From contig NZ_BTTW01000004.1 in the NCBI RefSeq assembly GCF_036245865.1, positions 558,001 to 622,000 on the forward strand: a stretch of DNA of 64,000 nt. The letters are read 5' to 3'. A program made the translations under genes and the position numbers. Below, piece after piece: positions 42,953 through 51,932 of the stretch. Below the pieces are notes generated by a model. That model made no database searches. It was not told the origin of the DNA and saw only the letters and a list, made by a program, of their open reading frames with translations. The first letter of the stretch is position 1; the number at the start of each line of letters is the position of its first letter. This DNA comes from Corallococcus caeni (GTDB lineage Bacteria > Myxococcota > Myxococcia > Myxococcales > Myxococcaceae).

Positions 42953-43552
42953 ATGATCAAGACGCTGAGGGACGCGGAAGAGCTGGTGCGCACGCGCCAC
43001 GTCATCACCGAGGTGCCCACCCACGGGCCCACGTCCCTCGTCGAACAGGTCATGGGCGGCCGGCCCACCGGCAGCTGGCGGGACCACGCGAAGGGGCGCC
43101 TCGCGTACCGGCTGGGGCGCATGTTGCGCGCGTCGAAGGACGTGCTCGCGGTGCGGCTCGTGGAAGGCAAGGTCGCCTTCGTGGACCCCACGCTGTGGCC
43201 CGCCGTCTACCGCGTCGCCATGGAGCCCGCGCGCCGCCGCCCGTCCCTCCAGGGGCTGTCCGCGGAGGCCCGCGCGCTGCTGTCCACCGTGGAGCGGGAC
43301 AAGCGCGTCCGGCTGGACAAGGAAGGGCCGTGGACCAAGGCCCGAGAGGCCCTGGAGGAACGCCTGCTGGTCCACTTCTCCGAGGCGCAGGACGAGGACG
43401 GGCGCCACGTCGCGGTGCTGCGCTCGTGGCGGGACTGGGCCTCCGTGACGCTCCAGGCGGACGCGGCCCGGCTGTCCTACGAGGACGCCCAGGCGCGGCT
43501 GCGGGCGGCGTGTGACGGGGCGCCCACGGGGCTGGGGCCCTGGGTGTTCTGA
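42953..43552 (+). CDS. Hypothetical protein, possibly AlkZ-related
   Basis: The 199-residue soluble protein starts at ATG 42953 with GAGAGG upstream; an in-frame ATG at 42914 is the alternative. The order of segments (RDAEELVRTRHVITEV, then SWRDHAKGRLAYRLGRML, then VEGKVAFVDPTLWPAVY) reminds me of proteins annotated as AlkZ-related, which share a winged-helix core, but I cannot confirm this without a search. It follows the AraC gene by 85 bases. I see no catalytic motif. Confidence 0.55.
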   Translation: MIKTLRDAEELVRTRHVITEVPTHGPTSLVEQVMGGRPTGSWRDHAKGRLAYRLGRMLRASKDVLAVRLVEGKVAFVDPTLWPAVYRVAMEPARRRPSLQGLSAEARALLSTVERDKRVRLDKEGPWTKAREALEERLLVHFSEAQDEDGRHVAVLRSWRDWASVTLQADAARLSYEDAQARLRAACDGAPTGLGPWVF

Positions 43553-43565
43553 CGCGCGCCGGGCC

Positions 43566-43910
43566 TCAGGCCGCTTCGTCCAGGACTTCCAGCGCGTCCC
43601 TCACTCCCGGCAGCCGGGCGAGCAACTCGTACTCCGCGGGCTGGAGCATGGACACGCGGCGTCCGGCGACGCGCTCCATCCACAGCTCGATGCGGTGGTC
43701 GCCCTCCGGGTTGACCCGGCGGCTGATGCGCGCGCGGCGGCCCTCCTTCTGGCAGGCGAGGATGTCCTGCTGGAGGCTGCGCAGACGGCGGAACACCTTC
43801 AGCGCCATTCGACCCTCGGGGGTGTCGAACGTGTGGAAGTGCCGGTTCCGCGACAGCGGCCGGCTGGGATCATGAAGCCTCTCCACGAGGCGGCGCACGA
43901 AAGGGTCCAT
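43566..43910 (-). CDS. Small hypothetical protein
   Basis: The 114-residue protein is strongly basic in its first half (RRLRSLQQDILACQKEGRRARISRRVN) and ends with acidic helix LEVLDEAA. There is no signal peptide, membrane helix or known motif. The start was put at ATG 43910 since the frame further upstream runs antisense to the TPR lipoprotein gene. It converges on the preceding gene and diverges from the lipoprotein gene. Function unknown. Confidence 0.6.
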   Translation of the reverse strand: MDPFVRRLVERLHDPSRPLSRNRHFHTFDTPEGRMALKVFRRLRSLQQDILACQKEGRRARISRRVNPEGDHRIELWMERVAGRRVSMLQPAEYELLARLPGVRDALEVLDEAA

Positions 43911-43950
43911 CGACGGGGAAGGATAACATCCGGTACCCTCTGCCTCAGCG

Positions 43951-45276
43951 ATGCCCCCTCGATTTTTCCCCCGTCCTTGGACGCTCGTCCTGCTCCTGCC
44001 GCTCGCCTGCAAGGACCCGGAGACGGCGGCCGCGCAGAAGCAGGCCGTCCAGGTCCAGAACTCCCTCTCCGAGGGCCGTGACGCGCTCACGCAGGGCCAG
44101 TACGTCCGCGCCATCGCCGCGCTGCGGAAGGCCGCCAACGCCGCGCCGGAGAGCGTGGAGCCGCTCCTCCTGCTGGCCAGGGCCCACCAGGGCGCGGGCA
44201 ACCCGGGCGCCGCCATCCTGACGCTCAAGCAGGCGGAAGGCCTCCTGCCCGGCACCGACCCCGTCATCCAGAAGCAGCTCGCGGACCTCTACCTGGGGGA
44301 AGGGCAGATTGCTCCGGCCATCTCCACGCTCGTGTCGCTGCGGGACGAGGGCAAGCTGTCCAACGAGGACATCCTGTCTCTGGCCCGCCTCCAGGCGCGG
44401 CAGGGGCACCCGGACGAGGGCTTCACCACGCTGGAGCGCATCCTCCGGGAGAACCCGGACGACGCCGCGACGAAGACGGTGGAGGCGGAAATCCTCCTCA
44501 TGAAGGGCGAGGAGCTGCTCGCGGCCAACCTGATGGACCGCGTGCTCCAGGCCTCTCCCAGCTTCACGCCCGCGCGGCTGTTGCGCGCACGCTACTTCCT
44601 GATGAGCGGCGTCTACGACATGGCGGAGGCGGACCTGCAGGCCGTGCCGCCCGAGGACGCGGACACCACGGACGTGGTGGCGATGAAGGCCCGCGTGCTC
44701 ATGGAGATGAAGCGCCCGGCGGAGGCCGAGGGCGCGCTCAAGAAGCTGGTGGAGGACGACGCGGACAACGCGGAGGCCATCGCGTGGCTCGCGGAAATCG
44801 TCTGCGCCCAGGGCCGCGCGTCGGAGGCCCAGCAGCTGGTGGACCGCGCGCTGCACCTGCGCCCGCGCTTCGCCCGCGCGCTGTACGTGCGCGGACGCGT
44901 GCTGGAGGAGCAGGGGGACGCGCGCGCGGCGGAGGACAGCTACCGCTTCGCCCTCAAGACGGAGCCCGCGTTCGCGCCCGCGCTGTCGCGCCTGTGGCGG
45001 CTGCACCTGAAGGCCGGCCGCAAGCCGGAGGCGCAGGAGGTCCTGGAGCGGCTGATGGGCCTGGGCGAGGGAACCGCGGAGGAGAAGGCCGCGCTCGCGA
45101 ACCTCTACGCCCAGTTCGAGACGCAGCTGCCGCGCGGCAAGAAGCTCATCGAAGAGGTCCTGAAGCGCGAGCCGCAGAACCCCGAGTACCTGCGCATCCA
45201 GAAGGCCATCGACAAGGCGACGCCCAAGAAGAAGAAGGCCCCGTCGGGGCCCGTCATCATCCGCGGGCGGCGCTGA
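43951..45276 (+). CDS. TPR-repeat lipoprotein
   Basis: The 441-residue protein has a signal peptide ending in the lipobox LPLAC, with C20 as the lipidated residue and Lys after it. From about 30 to 400 it is built of TPR units, for instance ALRKAANAAPESVEPLLLLARAHQGAGNPGAAIL and LVDRALHLRPRFARALYVRGRVLEEQG (parts shown here as separate motifs would be AAILTLKQA and ALYVRGRVL). The last 20 residues are very basic. It should be a periplasm-facing scaffold, but the partners are unknown. Its end overlaps the convergent M16 peptidase by 20 bases. Confidence 0.88.
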   Translation: MPPRFFPRPWTLVLLLPLACKDPETAAAQKQAVQVQNSLSEGRDALTQGQYVRAIAALRKAANAAPESVEPLLLLARAHQGAGNPGAAILTLKQAEGLLPGTDPVIQKQLADLYLGEGQIAPAISTLVSLRDEGKLSNEDILSLARLQARQGHPDEGFTTLERILRENPDDAATKTVEAEILLMKGEELLAANLMDRVLQASPSFTPARLLRARYFLMSGVYDMAEADLQAVPPEDADTTDVVAMKARVLMEMKRPAEAEGALKKLVEDDADNAEAIAWLAEIVCAQGRASEAQQLVDRALHLRPRFARALYVRGRVLEEQGDARAAEDSYRFALKTEPAFAPALSRLWRLHLKAGRKPEAQEVLERLMGLGEGTAEEKAALANLYAQFETQLPRGKKLIEEVLKREPQNPEYLRIQKAIDKATPKKKKAPSGPVIIRGRR

Positions 45277-46576
45277 CCGCGGCGGCGGAGGAGGGCAGCC
45301 CCTCCGCGTCCGCGACGACCTTCTCCAGCGCCTTGAGCCCCTTGCGCTGGCCCACCGCCACGACGAGCAGGTTCTCCCGCGTGAAGTAGCGCCGGGCCAC
45401 CTCGCGCACCCGCGCGGCCGTCTGGCGGTCCACCTGATCCGCGCGGTGGCCGAACGTCTCCGGTGGGCGGAACAGCTCCACGCCGCCGAACCACCCGGCC
45501 AGCTCCCCCGGCGAGTCCTGGGAGAACTCCAACAGCATGCGGTGGCGGCGCTTGGCGCGGTTCAGCTCCTCCTCGCTCGCGTCCTTGTCGCAGAGCTCCG
45601 CGAGCACGCGCAGCGCTTCGGCCACCACGAGCGACGCCTTCTCCGGCGCGCTGGCCGCTTCAATCTCGAAGAGGCTGAGGTCGTGGTACGTGTCCAGCCC
45701 GGCCTGCACCGAGTACGCGAGGCCGCGCTTCTCCACGATTTCGAAGGGCAGCCGCGACGACAGCCCGTCGTCCAGCAGGCGCCGGAGGATTTGCAGCGCG
45801 GGGAAGTCCTCGTGCTGCTCCGGCACGGCGCGGAAGGTGAGCTTGAACTCCGTCTGCGACTCGTCGTGGGTGACGAAGTGGAAGTGCGGGCCGGGGCCCA
45901 GCAGGGGCGGCGCGCTCTCCGTGGTGGCGCTGCCCTTGGGCAGGTGGGCGAAGGCGCGCTCCGCCAGCTCCAGCACCTCCGAGTGCTTCACGCTGCCCGC
46001 CGCGGACACCACCAGGTTGCCGGCCACGTAGTGCCGGGCGAAGTGCTCCAGCACCTGGGCGTGGGTGAGGGCCTTCACGGACTCGGGGGTGCCGGCGATC
46101 TTGAGGGACAGCGGGTGGCCGGGGAACAGCAGCCGCTTGGACAGGTTGTCCAGGTCGATGTCGCGGCCCTTCTCGTCCACCTCGTCGAGCATCTCCTCCA
46201 GGATGATCTGCCGCTCCACCTCCATGTCGGTGAGGCGGGGGCGGGTGAGCATGTCGCCGATGACGTCCAGCCCCACCCGCAGGTGCGCCGGGTGCAGCGG
46301 GGTGTAGTAGTAGCCGTGGTCGCGGGTGGTGGCGCCGTTGAGGTTGCCGCCCACCTCCTCCACGGCGGCGTTCATCTTCACCGTGTCCGGCCAGCCCTCG
46401 CTCCCCCGGAAGAAGAGGTGCTCCAGGAAGTGGCTGACGCCGTTGTTCTCCACCGTCTCATGACGGCTGCCGGTCCGGATGTAGACGGCCAGCAGGGCGG
46501 TGTGCAGGTGGGGCGTTTCGACGGTGACGACGCGCAGCCCCGAGGGCAGCACGTCCCGGTACGGTGTAAAGCTCAT
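45257..46576 (-). CDS. M16-family zinc metallopeptidase
   Basis: The 439-residue protein has the inverted zinc motif HFLEH (H49, E52, H53) and the downstream glutamate region EEVGGNLNGATTRD, so it is a catalytically competent M16B (PqqL/processing peptidase-like) enzyme. It has no visible signal peptide, so it may be cytoplasmic or use another route. The second M16 lobe starts near residue 210. Its ATG overlaps the end of the histidine kinase gene by four bases, so it is coupled to it. Substrate unknown. Confidence 0.92.
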   Translation of the reverse strand: MSFTPYRDVLPSGLRVVTVETPHLHTALLAVYIRTGSRHETVENNGVSHFLEHLFFRGSEGWPDTVKMNAAVEEVGGNLNGATTRDHGYYYTPLHPAHLRVGLDVIGDMLTRPRLTDMEVERQIILEEMLDEVDEKGRDIDLDNLSKRLLFPGHPLSLKIAGTPESVKALTHAQVLEHFARHYVAGNLVVSAAGSVKHSEVLELAERAFAHLPKGSATTESAPPLLGPGPHFHFVTHDESQTEFKLTFRAVPEQHEDFPALQILRRLLDDGLSSRLPFEIVEKRGLAYSVQAGLDTYHDLSLFEIEAASAPEKASLVVAEALRVLAELCDKDASEEELNRAKRRHRMLLEFSQDSPGELAGWFGGVELFRPPETFGHRADQVDRQTAARVREVARRYFTRENLLVVAVGQRKGLKALEKVVADAEGLPSSAAAVSAARG

Positions 46577-48114
46577 GCGCAGGGAAGCCTTAACACGAAG
46601 GTCGTTCCCTGGCCGGGAATACTCTGGCAGGAGAGCGAGCCCCCGTGGGCCTGGAGGATCTGTTGGCTCACCGCGAGCCCCAGGCCCGTGCCGCCCTCCT
46701 TGGTGGTGAAGAAGGGCTCGAAGAGGTGGCGGCGGACCTCCTCCGTCATGCCGTTGCCGGTGTCGCGCACGGTCACCTCCACGTCGCCGTCGCGCGGGGC
46801 GGTGGCCACGGTGAGGGTCCCTCCGGTGGGCATGGCCTCGCGGCTGTTGCGCAGCAGGTTGAGGAACACCTGCCGCAGCTGCCCCTGGTCCGCGAGCACG
46901 CGGGGCGTGTCCGGCGCGAAGTCGCGCACCACCTCCACGCCCGCGCGCACCAGCTCCTCGCGGGTGAAGTCGAGCACGCCGTCGAGCACCGCGATGATGT
47001 CCTCCGGCTCCAGGTCCGGCCGGGCGGGGCGGGCCATGCGCAGGTACTGCTCGGTGACGTCGGTGAGGCGGTCCACCTCGTGGGTGACGGCGGAGAGCAG
47101 CTCGCGCGCCTCCGTGGCGGTGTCCTGCGAGTCGAACTTCGCGCTGTCCACCGCGTCCTGGAGCAGCTCCACGTTGAGGCCGATGGAGGACAGGGGGTTT
47201 CGCACCTCGTGGACGATTTGAGCGGAGATGCGGCCCACCGCGGCAAGCTGCTCCGCGCGCATCAGCGCCTCGGCCTGGGACTTGAGCTGGGCTTCACGCG
47301 CCTGGAGCGAGCGGGCCATCTGGTCGAACTCGCGCGCGAGCAGCGCGACCTCGTCCTCGCCGCGCACGCCCAGCTGGGCGGAGTAGTCACCGCGGCCGAT
47401 GCGGGACACGCCTTCAATCAGGGTTCGCACCGGGCGCAGCGTGCGGGCGGACCACGCGGTGACGCCCACGCCCACGCCAATGGCCATGATGGACAGCGCG
47501 ATGATGGTGAGGCCGGTGCGGCGCTCGCGCTCCTCCGCGCCGTCCACGCGCTCGCGGATGCGGTTGCCCAGCGTCGCGCGCAGCACGCGCAGCTCCCGGC
47601 CAATGGCGCTCTCCAACTGGCGCAGCTCGGCGGTGGCGCGCGCCACCTCCTGGCTCTCGGGGGACTCGGCCGCGAGCGCTTTGAACACGGCCTCCACCGC
47701 GTGGCCGTAGGCCTGGGAGTTGCGCGCCAGCTCCGCGAAGCGCGCGTCCAGCTCCTTCACGAAGGGCACCTCGCCCTCGGGGGCGAAGGTGAGCACCTCG
47801 CGGGCCTTGGCGCGGGCGGCCTCCAGGCGCTGGGCCATCTGGGGCGCGTAGTAGAGGCTCGCCAGGCGGATGAGCGCGCGGCGCGTCTCCACGCTGTTCT
47901 GCTCCAGCACGCGCTCGGTGTCCTTCTCCTGGCTGGTCTGGAAGGTCTCCAGCGCGGCGGCGTCCTGGGACAGCTGGAGGTAGCCCTGGCTGACCAGCCG
48001 TATCTCCAGCCGGTTGCGGTGCAGCTCCGCCACGCTGAACAGGGACACCGCCCCGAACGTCAGCAGCACCAGCGCGTAGCCCAGGAAGATGCGGGTGGCG
48101 AGCGAGAGCTTCAT
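46573..48114 (-). CDS. Membrane sensor histidine kinase (HAMP)
   Basis: The 513-residue kinase has a transmembrane helix at about 8-28, an all-helical extracytoplasmic domain (about 30-198), a second helix at about 201-222 and a HAMP segment (about 223-278). The H-box is SAQIVHEVRNPL (H302). The ATPase domain has NLLRNSREAMP, DTGNGM and FEPFFTTKEGGTGLGL. The NtrB-like ending suggests it feeds an NtrC-type regulator, but no response regulator gene lies nearby, so the partner is elsewhere. ATG 48114 is the start, with an in-frame ATG at 48153 as alternative. Overlaps the M16 peptidase gene. Confidence 0.92.
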   Translation of the reverse strand: MKLSLATRIFLGYALVLLTFGAVSLFSVAELHRNRLEIRLVSQGYLQLSQDAAALETFQTSQEKDTERVLEQNSVETRRALIRLASLYYAPQMAQRLEAARAKAREVLTFAPEGEVPFVKELDARFAELARNSQAYGHAVEAVFKALAAESPESQEVARATAELRQLESAIGRELRVLRATLGNRIRERVDGAEERERRTGLTIIALSIMAIGVGVGVTAWSARTLRPVRTLIEGVSRIGRGDYSAQLGVRGEDEVALLAREFDQMARSLQAREAQLKSQAEALMRAEQLAAVGRISAQIVHEVRNPLSSIGLNVELLQDAVDSAKFDSQDTATEARELLSAVTHEVDRLTDVTEQYLRMARPARPDLEPEDIIAVLDGVLDFTREELVRAGVEVVRDFAPDTPRVLADQGQLRQVFLNLLRNSREAMPTGGTLTVATAPRDGDVEVTVRDTGNGMTEEVRRHLFEPFFTTKEGGTGLGLAVSQQILQAHGGSLSCQSIPGQGTTFVLRLPCA

Positions 48115-48237
48115 GGAGGAGGGGACAGGACATACGTCCTGGGGCGGGCGCATTACAGCGCAATCCCCGCCGCGCCGCCTGCTTCCGGCCGTCTGGACTC
48201 CACCCCTCCGGGGAGGGGGGCTGGTAGCGTCCACCGC

Positions 48238-49764
48238 ATGGCTCCGCGCTTCGTCCGCTCCACGCTCCTCGCCGGCCTCGTGGCCCTCACCCCTGCCTGC
48301 GGGGAGAAGGAGGTCCGGCCCGGCCTGATCCTCCTCTCCGCGTCCTGTGCCGGCACCCAGCCCCTGGCCGGGGTGTCGCACCTGCGCTTCCGCGTGACGG
48401 GCCCGGGCCTCGACACGCCCCGGGAGCGGGTGTCGACGGTGAACTGGACCTGGGCGCGGGACGTGCCCACCGTTCCGCCTGGCGCCGACCGGGTGCTGGA
48501 GGTGCGGGCCTACGTGGGGGTACCGGATCAGGGCGGCCAGCTGGTGTCGCTGGGCCGCTCGCTGCCGTTCAGCGTGTTCGAGGGGGAGGATGAGCCGAAC
48601 CCCCAGGTGCGAGTGCTCCTGCGGCGGCTGGGCGAGTTCGTGCCGGTGAACCGGGTGTCGGATCCGAGCAGCTGCTCGTTGCCGATGGAGGCGCGCGCGG
48701 CGCACACGGCCACGACGCTGCCTGATGGACGGGTGCTCATCGTCGGAGGCTATGCGCCCCGCGCGGACGGGACGCGGCCGGTGTCCGCGACCACGGAGGT
48801 GTTCGACCCGAGGGAAGGCACGTTCATCCCCGGTCGGGACGTGGGCGCGCGGGCCTTCCACACGGCGTCGCTGCTTCCGGACGGGAAGGTGCTGCTGACA
48901 GGGGGCGCTGAGTCCTTCGCTCCTGTGAAGTTGCAGCCCACGGCGCAGCTCCTGGACCCGATGACGGGCGCGAGGAGTGACCTGACGCCGAAGGTCGCGC
49001 GCTACCAGCACGCGGCGGCGGTGGACGCGGCAGGGCACGTGCTGCTGGTGGGCGGGCGTGCGGCGGACGGAAGCGGGGTGTTCACGGCGGAAGCCTTCGA
49101 CAGTGCCTCCGGCCGCTTCGTCGACGTGGTCGGTGAGGTGCGCCGTGTCGACACGACGCTGACGGTGAGGGATGACGGAAAGACCTTCCTGCTGGCGGGC
49201 GGCGCGGACACCACGGGGCCTGATCCGAAGGTCCTGGCCCTCGGCTTCAACGGGACGGACCTGGAGCGCCTGGCGAACGTGCCGCCCCGGCTGCGCGTGC
49301 CCCGCGTGGGCGCCGCCGTGGCGGTGCTGGGACGGCCGGACGAATCCCCCCGCCCGTTGTTGATGGGCGGCTTCGACGGCGTGGATCCCTCCCAGGGAGC
49401 GCAGGCAGTGGGAGCCTCCGAGGTGCTGGAGAGCGAGACGACCGTTCGCGACGGCCCCACGCTGATGCCCCGGAGCAACCCGTGCGTGGTGTCGCTGCCG
49501 GACGGCCGGGTGATGGTGCTGGGAGGACGGGGCACGGGCATCGGCACGACGTACGCCGTCCCGTGGGTGGAGCTGATCACCCCGCACGCGGGCTCGCAGC
49601 CCACCGTGCTGGGCCTGCCGCTGATGCCGCAGCCGCGCGTGTGGCACACGTGCTCCGCGCTGCCGGACGGCTCCGTGCTCGTGGTGGGCGGCGTGGACGA
49701 CAGCACCGGGGAGACCCGCCCCAACACCGAAGCCCTGGTGATGATGCCGCCGCCGCGCGACTGA
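48238..49764 (+). CDS. Kelch-repeat lipoprotein
   Basis: The 508-residue protein has a signal peptide with lipobox TPAC (C21). A small beta domain (about 30-130) is followed by about six Kelch-type blades (from about 145), each with HTAT or HTAS, LPDGRVLIVGG and EVFDP-like parts. Kelch blades form beta-propellers that bind partners. Such attachment lipoproteins are frequent in myxobacteria. Start at ATG 48238. It diverges from the histidine kinase gene and converges on a coiled-coil gene. The partner is unknown. Confidence 0.87.
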   Translation: MAPRFVRSTLLAGLVALTPACGEKEVRPGLILLSASCAGTQPLAGVSHLRFRVTGPGLDTPRERVSTVNWTWARDVPTVPPGADRVLEVRAYVGVPDQGGQLVSLGRSLPFSVFEGEDEPNPQVRVLLRRLGEFVPVNRVSDPSSCSLPMEARAAHTATTLPDGRVLIVGGYAPRADGTRPVSATTEVFDPREGTFIPGRDVGARAFHTASLLPDGKVLLTGGAESFAPVKLQPTAQLLDPMTGARSDLTPKVARYQHAAAVDAAGHVLLVGGRAADGSGVFTAEAFDSASGRFVDVVGEVRRVDTTLTVRDDGKTFLLAGGADTTGPDPKVLALGFNGTDLERLANVPPRLRVPRVGAAVAVLGRPDESPRPLLMGGFDGVDPSQGAQAVGASEVLESETTVRDGPTLMPRSNPCVVSLPDGRVMVLGGRGTGIGTTYAVPWVELITPHAGSQPTVLGLPLMPQPRVWHTCSALPDGSVLVVGGVDDSTGETRPNTEALVMMPPPRD

Positions 49765-49787
49765 ACGGCGGGCCCCCGGAAACACGA

Positions 49788-49822
49788 AGGCCCCGCGTCC
49801 CGGTGAGGGGACGGCGGGGCCT
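49788..49822. terminator. Bidirectional terminator hairpin
   Basis: AGGCCCCGC and GCGGGGCCT form a nine-base stem, extended by GTCC/GGAC-like pairing, between convergent stops at 49764 and 49847. No T-run. Confidence 0.6.
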
Positions 49823-49846
49823 GGGTGCTTCAGGCAGGGACGCGGA

Positions 49847-50920
49847 TCAGGCGTTGGTCGGCGGGGCCTCGGTGGGCTTCGCCTCGCCCTCGGTGGACGC
49901 CGGGGCGGCGGCGGGGGCCTCCGTCGGCGTGGCCGGGGCGGCGGCGCGGGCCTCCGCTTCGGCGCGGGCGCGGGCCTGCTCGTCGCTGCGCTGGTCGCTG
50001 GCGGCGACCTCGTCCGGCGTCAGCTCCGTGCGGTCCGCGAGCATGCCCGTCTTCTTCTCCAGGTCCTTGATGGCCCGGCGAAGCAGGTCGCGCTCCAGCA
50101 GCGTGCGGTTGAGGCGCTTCTCCAGCGCCTTGTACTTGTCCTTGCCCAGGTCGGCCTCGGACTTCGTCACGGACAGGATGCGCGCCTGCGTGTCGGCGCG
50201 GCCCTTGAGCCGGCGCACTTCCTTCTCCAGCTCCGCGGCGCGCGCGCGGTCCTTGCTCGCCGCCTGCTCCAGCCGGTCCATCTTCTCGCGGTCCGCGTCG
50301 TTCAGCTCGCGGTATCGGCGCACGGGCTCCGCCGGGGCCACGGGCACGGGCGTCACGGACACCGCCGCGCTCACCACGGGCTCGCTCGCGGGCGCGGCGA
50401 TCTGCTCCGTCGTCGCGGGGGCGACGGCCACGGGCGCGGACGTCTGCGCGGGGACGGCGGCGGCGGGGACTTCACGGCGGCGGGGGCTGTTGCGCGACTC
50501 GGTCTCCGCGCGCAGCCGGGCGTTCTCCGTCAGGGCCTGCGCCAGCTCCGAACGGGTCTGCTCCAGCTGGATGCTGGCGTTGCGCTCCACCTCTGCGCGG
50601 GCCTTGGCCAGGTCGTTCGAACCCTTGTCGCCTTCCTTCTGCTCGAAGAGCTTGCGCTTGGTCTGCTTGAGCTGCTCCTTGACCTCCTGGAGCTGCGCGC
50701 GCTGCTCGTCCAGCTCCTTCTGCTTGCGCTGGACCTCCGATTCCGCCTTCGCGCGCGCCTTGCTCTCGGACTCCAGCTCGCCCCGGAACGACGGCGCGGA
50801 AGAGGAAGAAGAGAGCGAGGAACGGCCCGCGTTGGCACCAGCGCCGCTCTTGTCTCCGAAGAGCAGCAGGCCGAGCGTCACCGCGAACCCGACCGATACG
50901 AGGATGAGTGCAACCAGCAA
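49847..50920 (-). CDS. Single-pass membrane coiled-coil protein
   Basis: The N-terminal helix LLVALILVSVGFAVTLGLLLF anchors the protein. A Ser-rich stretch follows, then a long coiled coil (about 50-130), a Pro/Ala/Val linker, a second coiled coil (about 210-300) and a Pro/Ala-rich end. This resembles TolA-like proteins in layout, not in sequence. I chose TTG 50920 because GGAGG lies eight bases upstream; other in-frame starts at 50935 and 50947 have no Shine-Dalgarno. About 357 residues. No function can be assigned. Most of it should lie in the cytoplasm or periplasm depending on orientation. Confidence 0.75.
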   Translation of the reverse strand: MLVALILVSVGFAVTLGLLLFGDKSGAGANAGRSSLSSSSSAPSFRGELESESKARAKAESEVQRKQKELDEQRAQLQEVKEQLKQTKRKLFEQKEGDKGSNDLAKARAEVERNASIQLEQTRSELAQALTENARLRAETESRNSPRRREVPAAAVPAQTSAPVAVAPATTEQIAAPASEPVVSAAVSVTPVPVAPAEPVRRYRELNDADREKMDRLEQAASKDRARAAELEKEVRRLKGRADTQARILSVTKSEADLGKDKYKALEKRLNRTLLERDLLRRAIKDLEKKTGMLADRTELTPDEVAASDQRSDEQARARAEAEARAAAPATPTEAPAAAPASTEGEAKPTEAPPTNA

Positions 50921-51097
50921 GGGAACGACCTCCACAGAAGGATGCAAAAAGCGGGGCAGCCTACCGCTGGGACATGGCGCGTCAAGGCTTCACTGGCAGG
51001 CAACCCGGCGGGCCCCGCCCACCGCGCCGGCCGGGCCGCGCCGTCCGCCCGTATTCCGGCTCCCCCATGAGCGCCGTCCTGGGGCACGCTCCCGTCC

Positions 51098-51925
51098 ATG
51101 GCGCACCTGGAGCTGAAGCCGAAGCGGGACGTGTCGAGCTTCCGCAAGCTCGCCATCGGGAGCTGGACGACCGCGTATGACCCGACGGTCTACGGCACGC
51201 TGACGGTGCGCATGGACGCGGCGCTCGCCTGGCTGGATGCCTTCCACCAGCGCACCGGCGTGCGGCTCACCGCGACGCACCTGGTCCTCAAGGCCGTGGG
51301 GGAAGCCCTGCGCCGCTGCCCGGACGCCAACGCGCTGCTGCGCTACCAGCGCATCTACCTGCGCCAGCGCATCACCGTGTGCGCGGTGCTCCCCGGCGCG
51401 GATCAGCAGGGCCTCACGCCCGTACGCATCGAGGCCGTGGATCAGAAGTCCGTGCACGAGCTGGCGCTGGAGGTGGAAACCACCGCGGCGCGCGTGCGCG
51501 AGGGCCGGGACCCGCAGGTGGAACAGGGCCGGCGTCTCCTGGCGCGCGTGCCGCACCTGCTGCTGCACCGCTTCACCGGACTGGTGTCGTTCCTCACGTA
51601 CACGCTGAACGTGGAGCCGTCATGGCTGGGACTGCCGAGGGATCCGTTCGGTTCGGCGGTGGTGGTGGACGTGGGCGCGCTGGGATTGGAGACGGCGTAC
51701 CTGCCGCTGGCGCCGTTCACCCGCGTGCCCGTCTTCCTCGCGCCCGGCGCGGTGCGGGAGGTGGCGGTGGTGGAGGAGGGGAGGGTGGTGCCCGGCCACG
51801 TCATGAACATCAACGCGTCCTTCGACCACCGCTTCCTTGACGGCTACCACGCGGGTGTCATCGCCAGCACGCTGCGCGAGATGCTGGAGCACCCGGAGGA
51901 GTCCTTCGGCCCGCTGCCCGGATAG
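51098..51925 (+). CDS. Stand-alone 2-oxoacid dehydrogenase acyltransferase (E2) catalytic domain
   Basis: The 275-residue protein is a single CoA-dependent acyltransferase domain. The active-site motif DHRFLDGYHAG carries the catalytic His and Asp/Gly. The N-terminal KLAIGSW and the NINASFDHR strand support it. There is no lipoyl or E1/E3-binding domain, which full E2 subunits have. Either it works with a separate lipoyl protein or uses another acyl donor, or it serves as a multimeric core. No E1 or E3 gene is next to it. Start ATG 51098. Confidence 0.8.
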   Translation: MAHLELKPKRDVSSFRKLAIGSWTTAYDPTVYGTLTVRMDAALAWLDAFHQRTGVRLTATHLVLKAVGEALRRCPDANALLRYQRIYLRQRITVCAVLPGADQQGLTPVRIEAVDQKSVHELALEVETTAARVREGRDPQVEQGRRLLARVPHLLLHRFTGLVSFLTYTLNVEPSWLGLPRDPFGSAVVVDVGALGLETAYLPLAPFTRVPVFLAPGAVREVAVVEEGRVVPGHVMNINASFDHRFLDGYHAGVIASTLREMLEHPEESFGPLPG

Positions 51926-51932
51926 CCCTCGG

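Noticed and set aside
40339-43191. Apparent 950-residue P450 fusion
   Set aside because: The part before ATG 41706 is antisense to the AraC gene, and a clear GGAGG marks the P450 start.
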